The notes under the pieces: model-generated | The model's input: the letters and a program-made list of their open reading frames with translations, nothing else | Databases searched by the model: none | Told to the model about the DNA's origin: nothing | Source of the DNA: Branchinecta lynchi | Lineage: Eukaryota > Arthropoda > Branchiopoda > Anostraca > Branchinectidae | DNA length: 64,000 nucleotides | Direction: 5' to 3' | NCBI GenBank assembly: GCA_023053575.1 | Contig: JAKZAP010000018.1 | Span: 11,601,922 to 11,665,921, forward strand | Shown here: positions 46,301 through 56,775 of the stretch, in pieces | Numbering within the stretch: position 1 is the stretch's first letter | Layout of the letters: every line of letters starts with the position of its first letter | Made by a program: the position numbers and the translations under genes

Positions 46301-46880
46301 GGTCAGGAATTTGCTATTGCCCCTCACATGTCCAACACTGGTCACTTCATGCAATTAGAAATTAAATTCACGAAGAAAATAATCGTGAACCGTAAACAAA
46401 ACATTTCCGATGAACACGCCTATCAAAGTACTGCAACAAAAAACGGATAAAAACAAATTCAACAAGTCACAACCACCGGTACTCAAATCCATAAATCCCA
46501 AACCAATTTTTTTAAAAAACGAAAACTAACTCACTGGGTCTCACCGGACTTCGACTTGTAGACTAGTCTCAAAACTATAATTCTAAACACTAATCCTCAC
46601 ACACCGGGTACTAAATTGCATGTCCAACAAACACTGGTGCTATCTACCGCTTCACTCCACTCCGATGGTGTTTTGAATTTCACGCCAAAACATAATGTAA
46701 GTACACCAGTGACATGGGGTACGTCAACTGTTCAAGTGAAGGTGCTTCAAGCAAGGGTCCTGGTAACCATGGTGACACAATTCACTATTCCGGTATGTGA
46801 ATGTATTGATTAAGCCCTTCGACACCTAACGCAGTAGAGGAGCTCATCGGTTCCAAATCCCTCTTCTTGTCACTTTACTA

Positions 46881-47085
46881 CAGCAGATGTATGCTTCTTT
46901 GAACATTAGTTAATCTTGAACAGCGTCATTCCATCCCCTTGCTGTGACGAAAGTCAATTACTCGTCAACCTAAGTAGCTAATTACGGGCTCCTAAGAACA
47001 GTTGAATGTGTGTTTGGGTTCTTTACCCTTTAGAATGAAACTGCACTGTTCAAAGTTAACTCACGTTCAAAGAAGCACACAGTAG
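46881..47085 (+). mobile_element. AGAGGTATG MITE, tandem copy A
   Basis: cagcagatgtatgcttcttt to gttcaaagaagcacacagta. It abuts the next copy directly. Confidence 0.75.
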
Positions 47086-47288
47086 AGGTACACTTATTTG
47101 AGCGTTTGCTGACTTTGAACAGTGCCGTTTTCATGTGACTAATATGAACTAGCAGTTAGCCGAAGTAGCTAGACACGGGCCCCTGAAAATACCCGAATAG
47201 CTATTTTTGGATCCTGATACTACCATTAACCCCCAAAACTGCACTGTTCAAATGAAAGTAACTATTTGATTTAGCATACATCTACTGT
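47080..47288 (+). mobile_element. AGAGGTATG MITE, tandem copy B, in the zinc-finger gene 3' region
   Basis: cagtagaggtacacttattt to gatttagcatacatctactg. It lies 36 bp beyond the stop of the zinc-finger exon, so it is probably transcribed in antisense as part of that gene's 3' UTR. Confidence 0.75.
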
Positions 47289-47323
47289 ATACAGTTAACA
47301 TCTTTCAATAAGGCATCGGTGCT

Positions 47324-47868
47324 TTAAAGAGGCGACCCTCTATCCGTCACTAGAGACATAGGGGTCGGAAGGTCTATGGAAGTGTTAAGAGTTTCGATTC
47401 GGGGTAAGCCGTCTGCAAGAATGCCGCTGGCTGGCATATGATGAAATAAATTCGTTATATTTATTTCCTTCGAGGCCTGGGGATCGTGGACCGTTTTCGC
47501 GTGGTGTTTCAACTTATCCGGACGTGAAAACTCGCGGCCGCATAAAAGGCACGGAAACACCTTCCTCTGATTCCCCTCATGGTAGAGATAGGCATGTCGC
47601 TGGAAGCTGTACTTATTCTTAAAGGTTCGCGCGATCTGATCTTTCTCACAGGGCAAGCACTTATAAACGCCATCTTCTGAAACGGTGGCGTACTTGAACA
47701 AATTCAGGCCTCGGATAGACATTTCTTGGAGTTGCTCCGTTTCGTTGGGGGAGGTGTCAAGCACGGCCCCGCCCAGCTCCTCCGTTTTGACCATTGGCAA
47801 TGAAGCGACACGGATTCGGCCGGGTTTGATTGGTTTTCGAATTCTGGTGACGCCCAACAGCTGACCAC
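47324..47868 (-). CDS. Terminal exon with two C2H2 zinc fingers (BTB-ZF / lola-like architecture inferred)
   Basis: The acceptor gaaatgtgttgcag precedes 47868 and the stop is TAA at 47324-47326. The exon opens GQLLGVTRIRKPIKPGRIRV, followed by a PMVKTEE linker. Finger 1 is KCLPC-x17-H-x4-H (CLPCEKDQIARTF, then NKYSFQRHAYLYH), with five extra residues in the loop. Finger 2 is canonical, C-x2-C-x12-H-x4-H (PCLLCGREFSRPDKLKHH, then AKTVH). A tail of about 45 residues follows. A two-finger module on one 3' exon after a shared splice site is the pattern of arthropod lola/fru-type genes, where alternative terminal exons change DNA specificity. No BTB exon was found in the window; it would lie to the right. 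A pair of MITEs begins just past the stop. Confidence 0.7.
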
Positions 47869-48219
47869 CTGCAACACATTTCTTGTAAGTCTTTTTCTTT
47901 CAGGTGAGTGAAAAGGGACAAAAACAAAGTCGTCTCCACCCTCCAGCTTCAGTTTCAACTTTAAAGCTCACGGCGACTTTGATTTTCCAGCCCTGATTCC
48001 TCAAGCTTGAATACAGAAACGCATTGTTTTCAATCCCTACTTTGGCTCTTGAAACTGTTTTTTAACACAGATCCTGGCAAAGTTTCTGTCCACAGCGCTT
48101 TTAATTTTACAAATATTTCATGTTTCTACGGGTTCGCGATTTCCAACTGACCCCTCCTAGCGAATCAAATACGACTGAAAACGCTACTCCAAACTGATGC
48201 CTGAAAACCTTCGTCCAAA

Positions 48220-48387
48220 CACCGTAAAAAGTTTCTCCGAGAAAGGATTAAAGTTCAGCAGTATTTGCTACTGCGATTAACCTTATCTCTACTAGGATAA
48301 GATCAATCCGAGTTAGAAAAAATCTTACCTCAGTCGAGACAATATTAATCCCGGTAGCAAATACTTCCAAGATTTTTTTTTACAGTG
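48220..48387 (+). mobile_element. CACTGT MITE, copy 4
   Basis: caccgtaaaaagtttctccg to gatttttttttacagtg, same internal palindromes as the other copies. Confidence 0.8.
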
Positions 48388-50122
48388 AAGCTAGGGTTTC
48401 TGATTCGGATGACTATTTTTATGTATTGACTGTTACTTTTAGTTTGCCATAGTTAATTTAGCTTTCATTTTCCAATCGTCCAGGACTGACTTCATCAACT
48501 ATTGAGTTTTCAATCTGGTTTTTGGCGACGAGTTCTACGCGTCAACTCGGTGTCCCGTTTCCAATCGTGCCTTCATCCGCTAGGAGCACTTCTATCGCAT
48601 GAATTCTTTGAAGCATGGACAGGCTTGCTGCACGTGACTGATGGATTCACAAGAACGCAGATCCTGCACAGACTGGCTCGTGGGAATTCACATAAGCGAG
48701 GTAACACGTTACGCCAGTGTGCGCATTTCACTGCCTTTCATTGAGTTTAAGTACAAGTTTCGGTTGATGTCACACAAGCTTACGACCAATATGGGCGATA
48801 AGACGACCCCCACCCCAACCACCCTACAGTGCACCAGACTCCGACCAAAATTTACTAAACGAAATGAACTCAGCAAAACACCCCTAGGAACGCCATCTAT
48901 CCTACGCATTCTAAAGTCAATTCCCGATCTCATTTTCTTCAGTCTCACTAGGTGACGCGGAGAGCTGGAGCTCGGACAGACTTAGTTGTACTTGCTGTCC
49001 TTGGTTCTGCTTCGTTTCCAATAGGGAGGGATCGGGTGCCATTTAAGGATCATTTACACGGCAGCTATTTTTGACGAGAGGGTAAAGTGTTCACACGGTA
49101 CCCGGTATTTTTCAAGGGAAAGTACTATTATGTGGCAATAGACAGGGGCGTCACTAGCCTTTTACCTTGGGGGGGGGGGGGGGGGGGGACGTCCGGTTTG
49201 TGCCGACAAAACGCGCCGTTGCCGCCAACGGCACACATTTCCCGTCAGCACAGAACAGAACCGGGGTAAAACTAACTATAATGCATTCGTAGAGATTATT
49301 CCTTTGATGTAATTTCGTATATTAAAGTTAATATACGTGGCTTTTCATTTTAGCTTTCGCTAAAAAGCGAAGCTTCCAACGACTGTACCAAGAACAAGTT
49401 AATCAGCGCCGCATGCGAAATCTTTTAAATCTGCTTTTTTTTCGGAAGAATTTAGCTATACCTACCATACAAGTTCTAGGTTTTAACGTGTTTCTGACCC
49501 CACGCATTTCAATCCTAAAACGCCAATTAAATGAAACACCGTTCTTCAATCAAAGAATACTACAAAATGCGCAGCAGGCGACAGTTTCTGTAAATTAACT
49601 GTAATGCATCACTTGAGATTATTTCTTTGATATAATTTCGTACTTTAAAGTTCTCGTGTAGTTCATTTTAGCTTTCGCTAAAAGCGGTGCTTCTAACGAC
49701 TGTACCAAGACAAGATAAACCAAGCGCCGCATGCGAAATTTTTTAAATCTGCTTTTTCCGGAAAAATTTAGCTATATTGCTATACAATTTCCGGCTTTTA
49801 ACGTGTTTCAGACCCCAAGAATCTATATCCTAATACGAAAACTAAATGATACACCGTTCTTCCAAATGGTGAATACTATAAAATGCGCCGCGGGCTAAAT
49901 TTTGTGTGAAAACTAACTATAATGCATCAGTTGAGGCTGTTCTTTAGATCTAAATTCATGTATTTAAATTCACATATTCGGCTTTTCGTTCCAGCTTTCG
50001 GTAAAAAGCGAAGCTTCCAACCAGTTGAACTAAGCAACGCCGGCAAAAAAAAAAAAAATCTGTATTTTTTCCTGAAAAATTTGCACCCGACAAATGTTTG
50101 CAGAATATGATTTCTTACATAT
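48388..50122. other. No gene recognised; ~300-bp duplication at 49300-49600 / 49620-49910
   Basis: ttttagctttcgctaaaa, gcgaagcttccaacgactgt and gccgcatgcgaaat recur in the same order at about 49350, 49670 and (partly) 49985, a degenerate tandem array of ~310-bp units. A G19 tract lies near 49170. Confidence 0.55.
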
Positions 50123-51085
50123 AACAAGACCAAAGGTTTCGATGGGATCCAAAAAGTTCAAATTTGATCCAGACAATTGGGTCTTGTCTTCGCCAGATCC
50201 AGTCTTCGCCAGACTCATTGAACTCTTTTACTATTAAAATTTAGAAAAAGATTAAGGCAAAATAGCGAATCAAATGAGAAAACTAAGTTCAGATATGGAT
50301 TCAGCATGTGTGTTTACCCCTTTAAGTCATATCTATTTTGACGAAGCAGATCGAAACTTCCTGCCTTACTTCTGCCAATTTCCCGGTTTTGGCGGAATTG
50401 CGGAACTACTTGTCCGGCGAAAAAATAAAGCTCAAAAACGAATTCAGCATGTCTCCTTACCCCTACATCCAACCTATAATCAACTTCCAATTTAACTTTT
50501 ACTTTTAACAAATTTTCCGGTTTCAGCCGGATTCCGAGCGATCTATACGTCCGGTGAGTAAATGGTTGTCATATGCAAATTCAGCATGTCTACTTACCCG
50601 CAAATTGAACATCTTATCAAATTTAAATAAAAATTTTAAATGGCCGATCCGACGAGAAAATAATTTTCATATTCGGACTCAGCACGTTTCCTTGCCCCTA
50701 AATCTAACCTCCAATCAACTTCATATTACTTTTCACAAATATTCCGGTTTTCACCGGATTCCGGGTGAGCTATTTGTCCGGCGAGAAAATAAATTTCATA
50801 TTCGGATTCAGCATGTCTCCTTACCCCTAATTCGACTATTTCATTAGCTTTTTAAAATATTTTTTGTTCCCCTTAATTTTAAACCCCTCCCCCACCCCTA
50901 AGTATAGAGCTACATAGCCCATCTTCGAACTTGACCTGTACTTTGACCTAAAGAGTCCTCATGCCAAGCTTGATCAAAATATCTCAACCCCTTCGAGAGT
51001 TATCGTGCTAACAGACGGACGGACAGACGGACAACTTTACGATGTCATAGGTATCCCTCAACTTACGTTTTGGGATCCCAAAAAG
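50123..51085 (-). mobile_element. GGGATCCC composite element, copy E
   Basis: aacaagaccaaaggtttcga to cttacgttttgggatcccaa, with about five diverged units. Confidence 0.8.
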
Positions 51086-51224
51086 ACCCAAGAATACCGA
51101 CGCCCGACAAAAGCATTCAGAATTACATTTTTTCTGTGTTTTGCCCGACAATATTGTAAAGAATTATATTTTTTTACGTGTTAATAGAAGCCCATAATTC
51201 GTAGATAAATATTCTTTGAGCCCA

Positions 51225-51437
51225 AGATGACTTTGAAATATATATTCAAAGAACGGATATACGTCAGCTACGATTCTTGGTCAGCGATATTTCGGCCCTT
51301 CTTGGCAAGGGTCCTCGTCAAGCTGTCAATCTTCTGGGTTAACCCAGAAGATCTTCTGTTGACACAGAAAATTGACAGCCTGACGAGGACTCTTGAAGGG
51401 CCGAAATATCGCTGACGAAGAATCGTAGCTGACGTAC
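51225..51437. repeat. Foldback element, near-perfect ~80-bp inverted arms
   Basis: tacgtcagctacgattcttg at the left and the corresponding gaatcgtagctgacgta at the right. Between them each arm carries the gcgatatttcggcccttc / gaagggccgaaatatcgc motif, and the arms meet at cttctgggttaacccagaag. The whole would form one long hairpin. Confidence 0.8.
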
Positions 51438-51480
51438 AAGGCCGTATCCAGGGGGGGGGGGGGGGTAGGGGGCATGCACC
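51437..51480. mobile_element. CCGTATCCAGG-family MITE, truncated copy
   Basis: Starts caaggccgtatccagg followed by a G14 tract and tagggggc; the opposite end is not found. It abuts the foldback repeat ending at 51437. Confidence 0.5.
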
Positions 51481-51712
51481 CGATATAAATTCACAGAATT
51501 TGATTTTTTGTTTTGTTTTAAAAGAACCCGATTTTCCGACGAGAATACCGACGCCCGGGAAAACCACCGAGTATTTGATTTTGTCTGTGTTTTGCTCGAC
51601 TAGACTGTATAGGACTTGATTTCTTACGTGTAAAAATAAACCCTTGTGCCGACGAGATTTGAACTTCCCGACTCCCGAGTTCGCCCGACAGGGTTTGCAA
51701 AATTTGATTTTT

Positions 51713-52164
51713 TAAAGTTTAACTGAAAAGCAAACTTATTTTTGTATCATTTAGTTGAATACACAAAGTTATTTAGATTCTGCTAAGAGATTTTTTTATT
51801 TTCCACTATCTGCTCTGGTAGTGAGGTTCAGAATGTCTACGGCTGTCCCCACAGCGCAAATTCTACTATGACGCGGAATATTTGAATCTGAACACAAACG
51901 CGGCTTTTCAGTGGGTGGTGATAAGCTTGGTGAAGACCTGCTTAGTGCCTGAACAAAAAATATGTCATAAATCTTTTTTGTCAAGCATACGGCACAGGTA
52001 GTACCACAAATCTGACAGGGAAATTCCACTATTTCAAAATTGATTATTCGTGAATAGCGGAGCAACAAAGTAACACATTTTCATCGGATTTTCAAGCCTC
52101 CTTAAGTGAATAGGTGAGGCGTAACAAGACTGTCCAATCTCTGCCCTTTTCAGTTAAACTTTAA
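51713..52164 (+). mobile_element. TTAA-ended MITE, copy 3
   Basis: taaagtttaactgaaaagc to cttttcagttaaactttaa, with the shared interior. Confidence 0.75.
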
Positions 52165-52378
52165 GTATAATTAGAACCCAATGTGCCGATGAGTCGAAAG
52201 ACGCCCGAGAAAAGCATACAAAGTTTATTTGTTCTGGATTCCTTATGTATAAAAAGAACCCAATGTGCCGACGAGAATACCGAGGCACGACAAAAGCGTG
52301 CAGAATTCAATTTCTTCAGTTTTGCGGAAAGTTGTCGCTTAATACTTATGGCTCGGCTAAAATCTTAAGTTTGTTTTT

Positions 52379-53919
52379 TATGGCACTTGCAGCTCCGCTG
52401 CCATATACCGATCACTTTTAGGTCTGTCGGCCCATCTGTCAGGCCACTAATCTCGAGTAAGGGTACTTCCAGATCTGCTAGGACAATGAAACTTGGCAGG
52501 CATAATAGGTACCCTACCAACTAACTTGGAAACAGTCACTTTCCCGATTCAACCACCATGGGGGGAGTGAAGGGACGGGGAATCGGATTTAAATGAAACT
52601 TGATATTTGGAAAGACCTCCTGTCTCAGTCACGTCCGGAATGGATCGGGTGACTTTGGGGGGGGGGGGGACCGAAAATCGTGTGTCATATTTAGAGTGGA
52701 TGGATCGAGATGCAACTTGGTGGGAAGAACAAGCACAAGCCCCAGATACATAGTTGACAAGACCGGGTCGAATTCAAGCACTAAGGGGGGAGTTGGAGGG
52801 AGGGTTCCGGAATTCCGGTGATCCCGACTTAAGATGCTTACACATGTGCTAGGACGGTGAAACTTGGCAGACATATTAAGGACCCGACCAAACTAACTTG
52901 GAAACAGTCACTTCCCCGATCCGACCACCGTTGGGGAGTAGATGGAGGGGGAATCCGGGTTATCGACGTATTTATAGCTTATGAACGGGGAATCAGATCT
53001 CGCTGAAACTTGATATTTCGAAAGACCTCGTGTCTCAAATGTCACACTTCAAATCCGGAATGGATCCGGTGACTTTGGGGGGAGTTGGAGGGAGGAACCG
53101 GAAATCGTGACACATTCAGAGTGGACTGATCGGGATGAAACTTGGTGGGAAGAACAAGACCGGACCGGATCAGAGCACTGTAGGGGGAGTTGGAGGGGTT
53201 CCGGAATTCCGGTGGTCCCGACTTTAAGATGCTCACACATGTGCTAGGACGATGAAACTTAGCAGGCATATTAGGGACCCGACCAAACTAACTTGAAAAT
53301 AGTCATTTCCCCGATCCTACTACTGTGGGGAGAGTGGAGGAGGGGGAATCCGGAATATTGACGTAACTTTGAACAGGGAATCGGATCTTAATGAAAATTG
53401 ATATTTGGAAAGACCTCATGTCTCAGATGTCCCATTTCAAGTGCGGATAGGATCCGACCAGTGTGGGGGAGTCGGGGGGAGGGGAGCGGAAATTTTGTGA
53501 CACGCTTGGAATATAAAGATTGGATAAGACTTGGTGGTACGAACAATCCGGTTTTCCGTCAGTCTGGGGGAGTTGGAGGGGGTCTTGACCTCCGGTGATC
53601 GCGGTTTAAGGTAGGCTACTTCCAGATGTGCTAGGACGATGAAAATTGGTGTGAACATTAGAGACTTGACAAGATTGGCTTAGAAATTGTCACTTCCCAG
53701 ATCCGACCATCCCTTAAAGTACTCATCTTAACCGCAAGTACAAACAATACTTTTACGCAAAACCTACATTTTCATGATCCCCTTGAGCCCATGATCATTT
53801 TTAGATGATTACAGAAGAAAAAAATTTACCAAACGATAAAATCTCGTGATTTCCAAGGATCCATCTTCATTCTTATTTACCAAGTCCTGCAAGTGCCACA
53901 TGAGCTTCCAGCTCTTGTT
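52379..53919 (-). mobile_element. GGCACTTGCA family, copy 2 (inverted)
   Basis: tatggcacttgcagctccgc to gcaagtgccacatgagcttc, then cagctcttgt; interior paragraphs as in copy 1 in reverse. Confidence 0.65.
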
Positions 53920-53934
53920 TTATAAGTTCATTTC

Positions 53935-54045
53935 AAGTCTGAGCGGCTTGAGTCTGAAGAAGGCCCTTGCCAAGATGGGCCGAAATATGGCTCTAATAAA
54001 ATCCAGCTGAAATATCCGTTTTGCACTATCAAATACTGTCGCAAG
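53935..54045. repeat. Foldback family, single arm
   Basis: gagtctgaagaaggcccttg, gccaagatgggccgaaatat, then taaaatccagctgaaatatc: one arm with its outer flank. Confidence 0.6.
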
Positions 54046-54289
54046 GTTTGTATAGTATGCCGCGAACCGCAGAATTTTGCGCGAAATCGCAGTGGTGTGA
54101 AGTAGGGCTAACTTTAAGCAACTCTTATCCTTGAAAAATCACCAAATCTTCGTTTTTTCTTCCCTTTTCCCCCAAAAACCACATGGACATGAGCAGAAAC
54201 TTTCCAACGAGACAAAACGCAACGTTTTACGTTACTTCACGTCGTTTTACGTTACGTTGCTTACTTTGTCGGGTTAGGCCTACTCTCAG

Positions 54290-54457
54290 TTTTCATCAAA
54301 CTACCCCCTTATTTATGTTTATTAGTCCCCCTGTTTATGTGCCAGTGTTTTTGTATGAATAGTTATTTTAGTATTTTCTTCTTTTCTTTGTTGTACTCCA
54401 CTTGCTTCTCCTCTGGAATTTGTGGGTAAGAAATAAATTATTATTATTATTATTATC
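54290..54457 (+). mobile_element. Retroelement 3' UTR with (att)n tail
   Basis: A T-rich 3' UTR-like stretch ends in aagaaataaattattattat, the form of a LINE tail. No coding part was recognised upstream. Confidence 0.35.
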
Positions 54458-55264
54458 CCACGATTTGTGTCGTATATCGCAAAACACCGAATTTTGCGCG
54501 AAACTGCAGCAGTGTAAACTCGGACTAAATCTCAGACCACGCGGCATGCACAACAAACATTTTGGGAAAATTCATCACGTTATTCTACCTTCAACTGATG
54601 TGTACTTCAAACGACTAACTTATTGCATAGAAAATATGCAATAAGTTTGATGCAGAAAATAAAATTAGTCATAGCTGACATAGATCCATCTTGTGCCGCA
54701 ATTACGCTGCCCATAATGCTGGAACCATCGAAATATTTGAATCGGGTTCAAAATACCCGACCACTTCCCAACCCTGATCTGCCCCGTTTAGGCGCTCATC
54801 CTCAAAAAGAGGAATGAGAGTACTGTTGCCAAAATTGCAACTGGTCGGGTAAGACTAGAGACAGAATATATCATGGGTAGTAGAGGGAGCATAGTAACTT
54901 CCAGATTGAGTCTGAATTCGCAATCCCGACTGTAAATTTCATAGCGCCCTCGTATTCGCGTCAAAATCTTGTTGCGAAAAAAAAAAAAAAAATCTGTGCC
55001 AAATTAAGCACGAAAATTCGCACGCATCCAAAAATGTATATTTGCTAATCCGGAGTTTGTATTTTTTACCTTTTTATACGAACTAATACTCAAGTCTTAT
55101 TGGTACCCAAATTGTGAACAGTATAACTGTTTCAGTACAAATGTTACTAGTTTTCCGATTTCTCATACTGCTGAAGCTTAATCCGAATAGAGACTCAAGC
55201 AAATCGAATCTAAACAAAAAATATCTTCACTATTTTTATTATTATTTTGTTATCTCACTTTAAG

Positions 55265-55345
55265 ACGAACAAGAGGCTCGGAAAAACAGGTGTTGTATTT
55301 ACTGATAGGTCGTACGATCGACCTGAACTGAAAACTCCGGATTCG
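55265..55345 (+). CDS. Weak candidate exon, unknown gene
   Basis: The acceptor ttgttatctcactttaag and donor GATTCG|gtgagt bound 81 nt, open in frame (TNKRLGKTGVVFTDRSYDRP, then ELKTPDS). The other two frames contain stops. No homologue is recognised and no partner exon was found nearby, so this may be chance. Confidence 0.2.
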
Positions 55346-55919
55346 GTGAGTGAAAGGGCTACGGTAGAATACTTGAGAGTGATTCGACTGACGGGCGTCA
55401 AAGCATAATCCACGTCATATATCATTTAACTGAGCGATTTATGTTCTTCCCGCTTTATCTAGGGTGAACAGTCCCCTATTTTGGTACACCTTATCGTTAG
55501 ACGCACTTCATTCGGGGACTACGTTCTGAGATGTTTTCACTAATGCAGCGTTTACAAGTAGAGGAAAACCTGAACAGAATCCGGTCTTGGTGACAAGATT
55601 AGCCTATGTTTACACACAGAGGGAGAAAACTGTTTCTTCAAGCCAGAAAATATGACAAAAAATAAATTCACTAGCCAAACAAAACAAAAAATGTTTTGCG
55701 AGCATTTATGACATCAGTACTGGTAACTGCTTGTCTCAAAAGCTAGCTAGCCTTTTTTTTTCTTTTTACCAGCGCCGCCGACGAGATTCCTTTCAAGTAG
55801 AAAAAGTTCCCAGTATAAAAAATTAACTCTTCAAAAACAGAGATTTTTCGGGCCGCGAACTGTTCGGGAATATATAGTAAGAGATGTTGGAGCTCCTAGT
55901 ACAGAAACACAGTGTTGGG

Positions 55920-56090
55920 GTTCAAGGACGTACCAGGAGGGGGGGGGGTCGACCTCCGAAATATACACAAATAATGTATTTAATGGGCTTTAACCTCTGC
56001 TCTTGTTTTACTCTCAGGTATGGATTAGGTCCGAGCCGAGGAAAGACCCCACCCAGCGAAATTATTTCCTGAACACGGCCCTGCTGGGGT
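55920..56090. mobile_element. Diverged relative of the CCGTATCCAGG MITE
   Basis: caaggacgtaccaggagggg at the left and atttcctgaacacggccctg at the right resemble diverged ends of the family, with a G tract inside. Confidence 0.35.
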
Positions 56091-56340
56091 TGCTCTTCTT
56101 TCAAATATTTCGCACTGGGAGACGCCGCCCCAAAAAACTGAACCTAGCTCCAACTTGCGTCCAAACGCCAAAGCAAACCACCTTTTGGTATCTTGTTAAC
56201 TTTCGGTTGCTATAGTATGTTTGGATGTTAATATGTTTTTTTTTTCCAGGACTGAAGCAAGTAAGACGGAGCATAAGTCGGATATAAATGTGTTTCTCAT
56301 TCACTATAGTTTTTGATTCTCAGCACTGGCAGATCCTACC

Positions 56341-56673
56341 AGACCGATCCTATCTTCGGAGGAATTAAAATTGATTGTTAGCGCTCGTAGTGATAGCCTC
56401 CCCCTGGGGATTCGGAGAAAATATATGGGAAGTGTAAAGGGGAGGTCTAGTGGTCTTTACTTCTGCCCAATGTGTGGTTGTGTGGACGAGAATTTGTTTC
56501 ATTTTATGTGCGAATGTGTGGAACTGAAGGATTTGAGAGTTGAAATATTTGGGGAGCAAAATTTCGGGGAAGGTTGGTTGGTGGAAAAGTTTAAGGATAA
56601 AAGTTTGTTTGGGGTTAGGCAGCTTGGAAGGTTTTTGCGGATAGGCTGGAAGCATAGAGAAGAGTTTTTGTAG
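56341..56673 (+). pseudogene. LINE ORF2 C-terminal zinc-knuckle fragment
   Basis: The frame reads LPLGIRRKYMGSVKGRSSG, then LYFCPMCGCVDENLFHFMCE, CVELKDLRVEIFG and FLRIGWKHREEFL. C-P-x-C-G-x(8)-H-x(3)-C is the zinc knuckle that follows the polymerase in many non-LTR retrotransposons, preceded by an R-x-x-Y block. The 3' UTR and an (atatc)n tail follow to 56775. The polymerase itself is missing, so this is a 5'-truncated copy. Confidence 0.65.
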
Positions 56674-56746
56674 TTAAGATTTTCCAGAAGAGTTGATGTT
56701 TGTTTTTTATTTGGTTTGTATGCGATGGCCCTCGGGCTCTAAGCAA

Positions 56747-56775
56747 ATATATCATATCATATCATATCATATCAT
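56747..56775 (+). repeat. (atatc)n tail of the LINE fragment
   Basis: atatatcatatcatatcat repeated, after the gcgatggccctcgggct 3' UTR motif that also precedes the tail at 23856. Confidence 0.7.
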
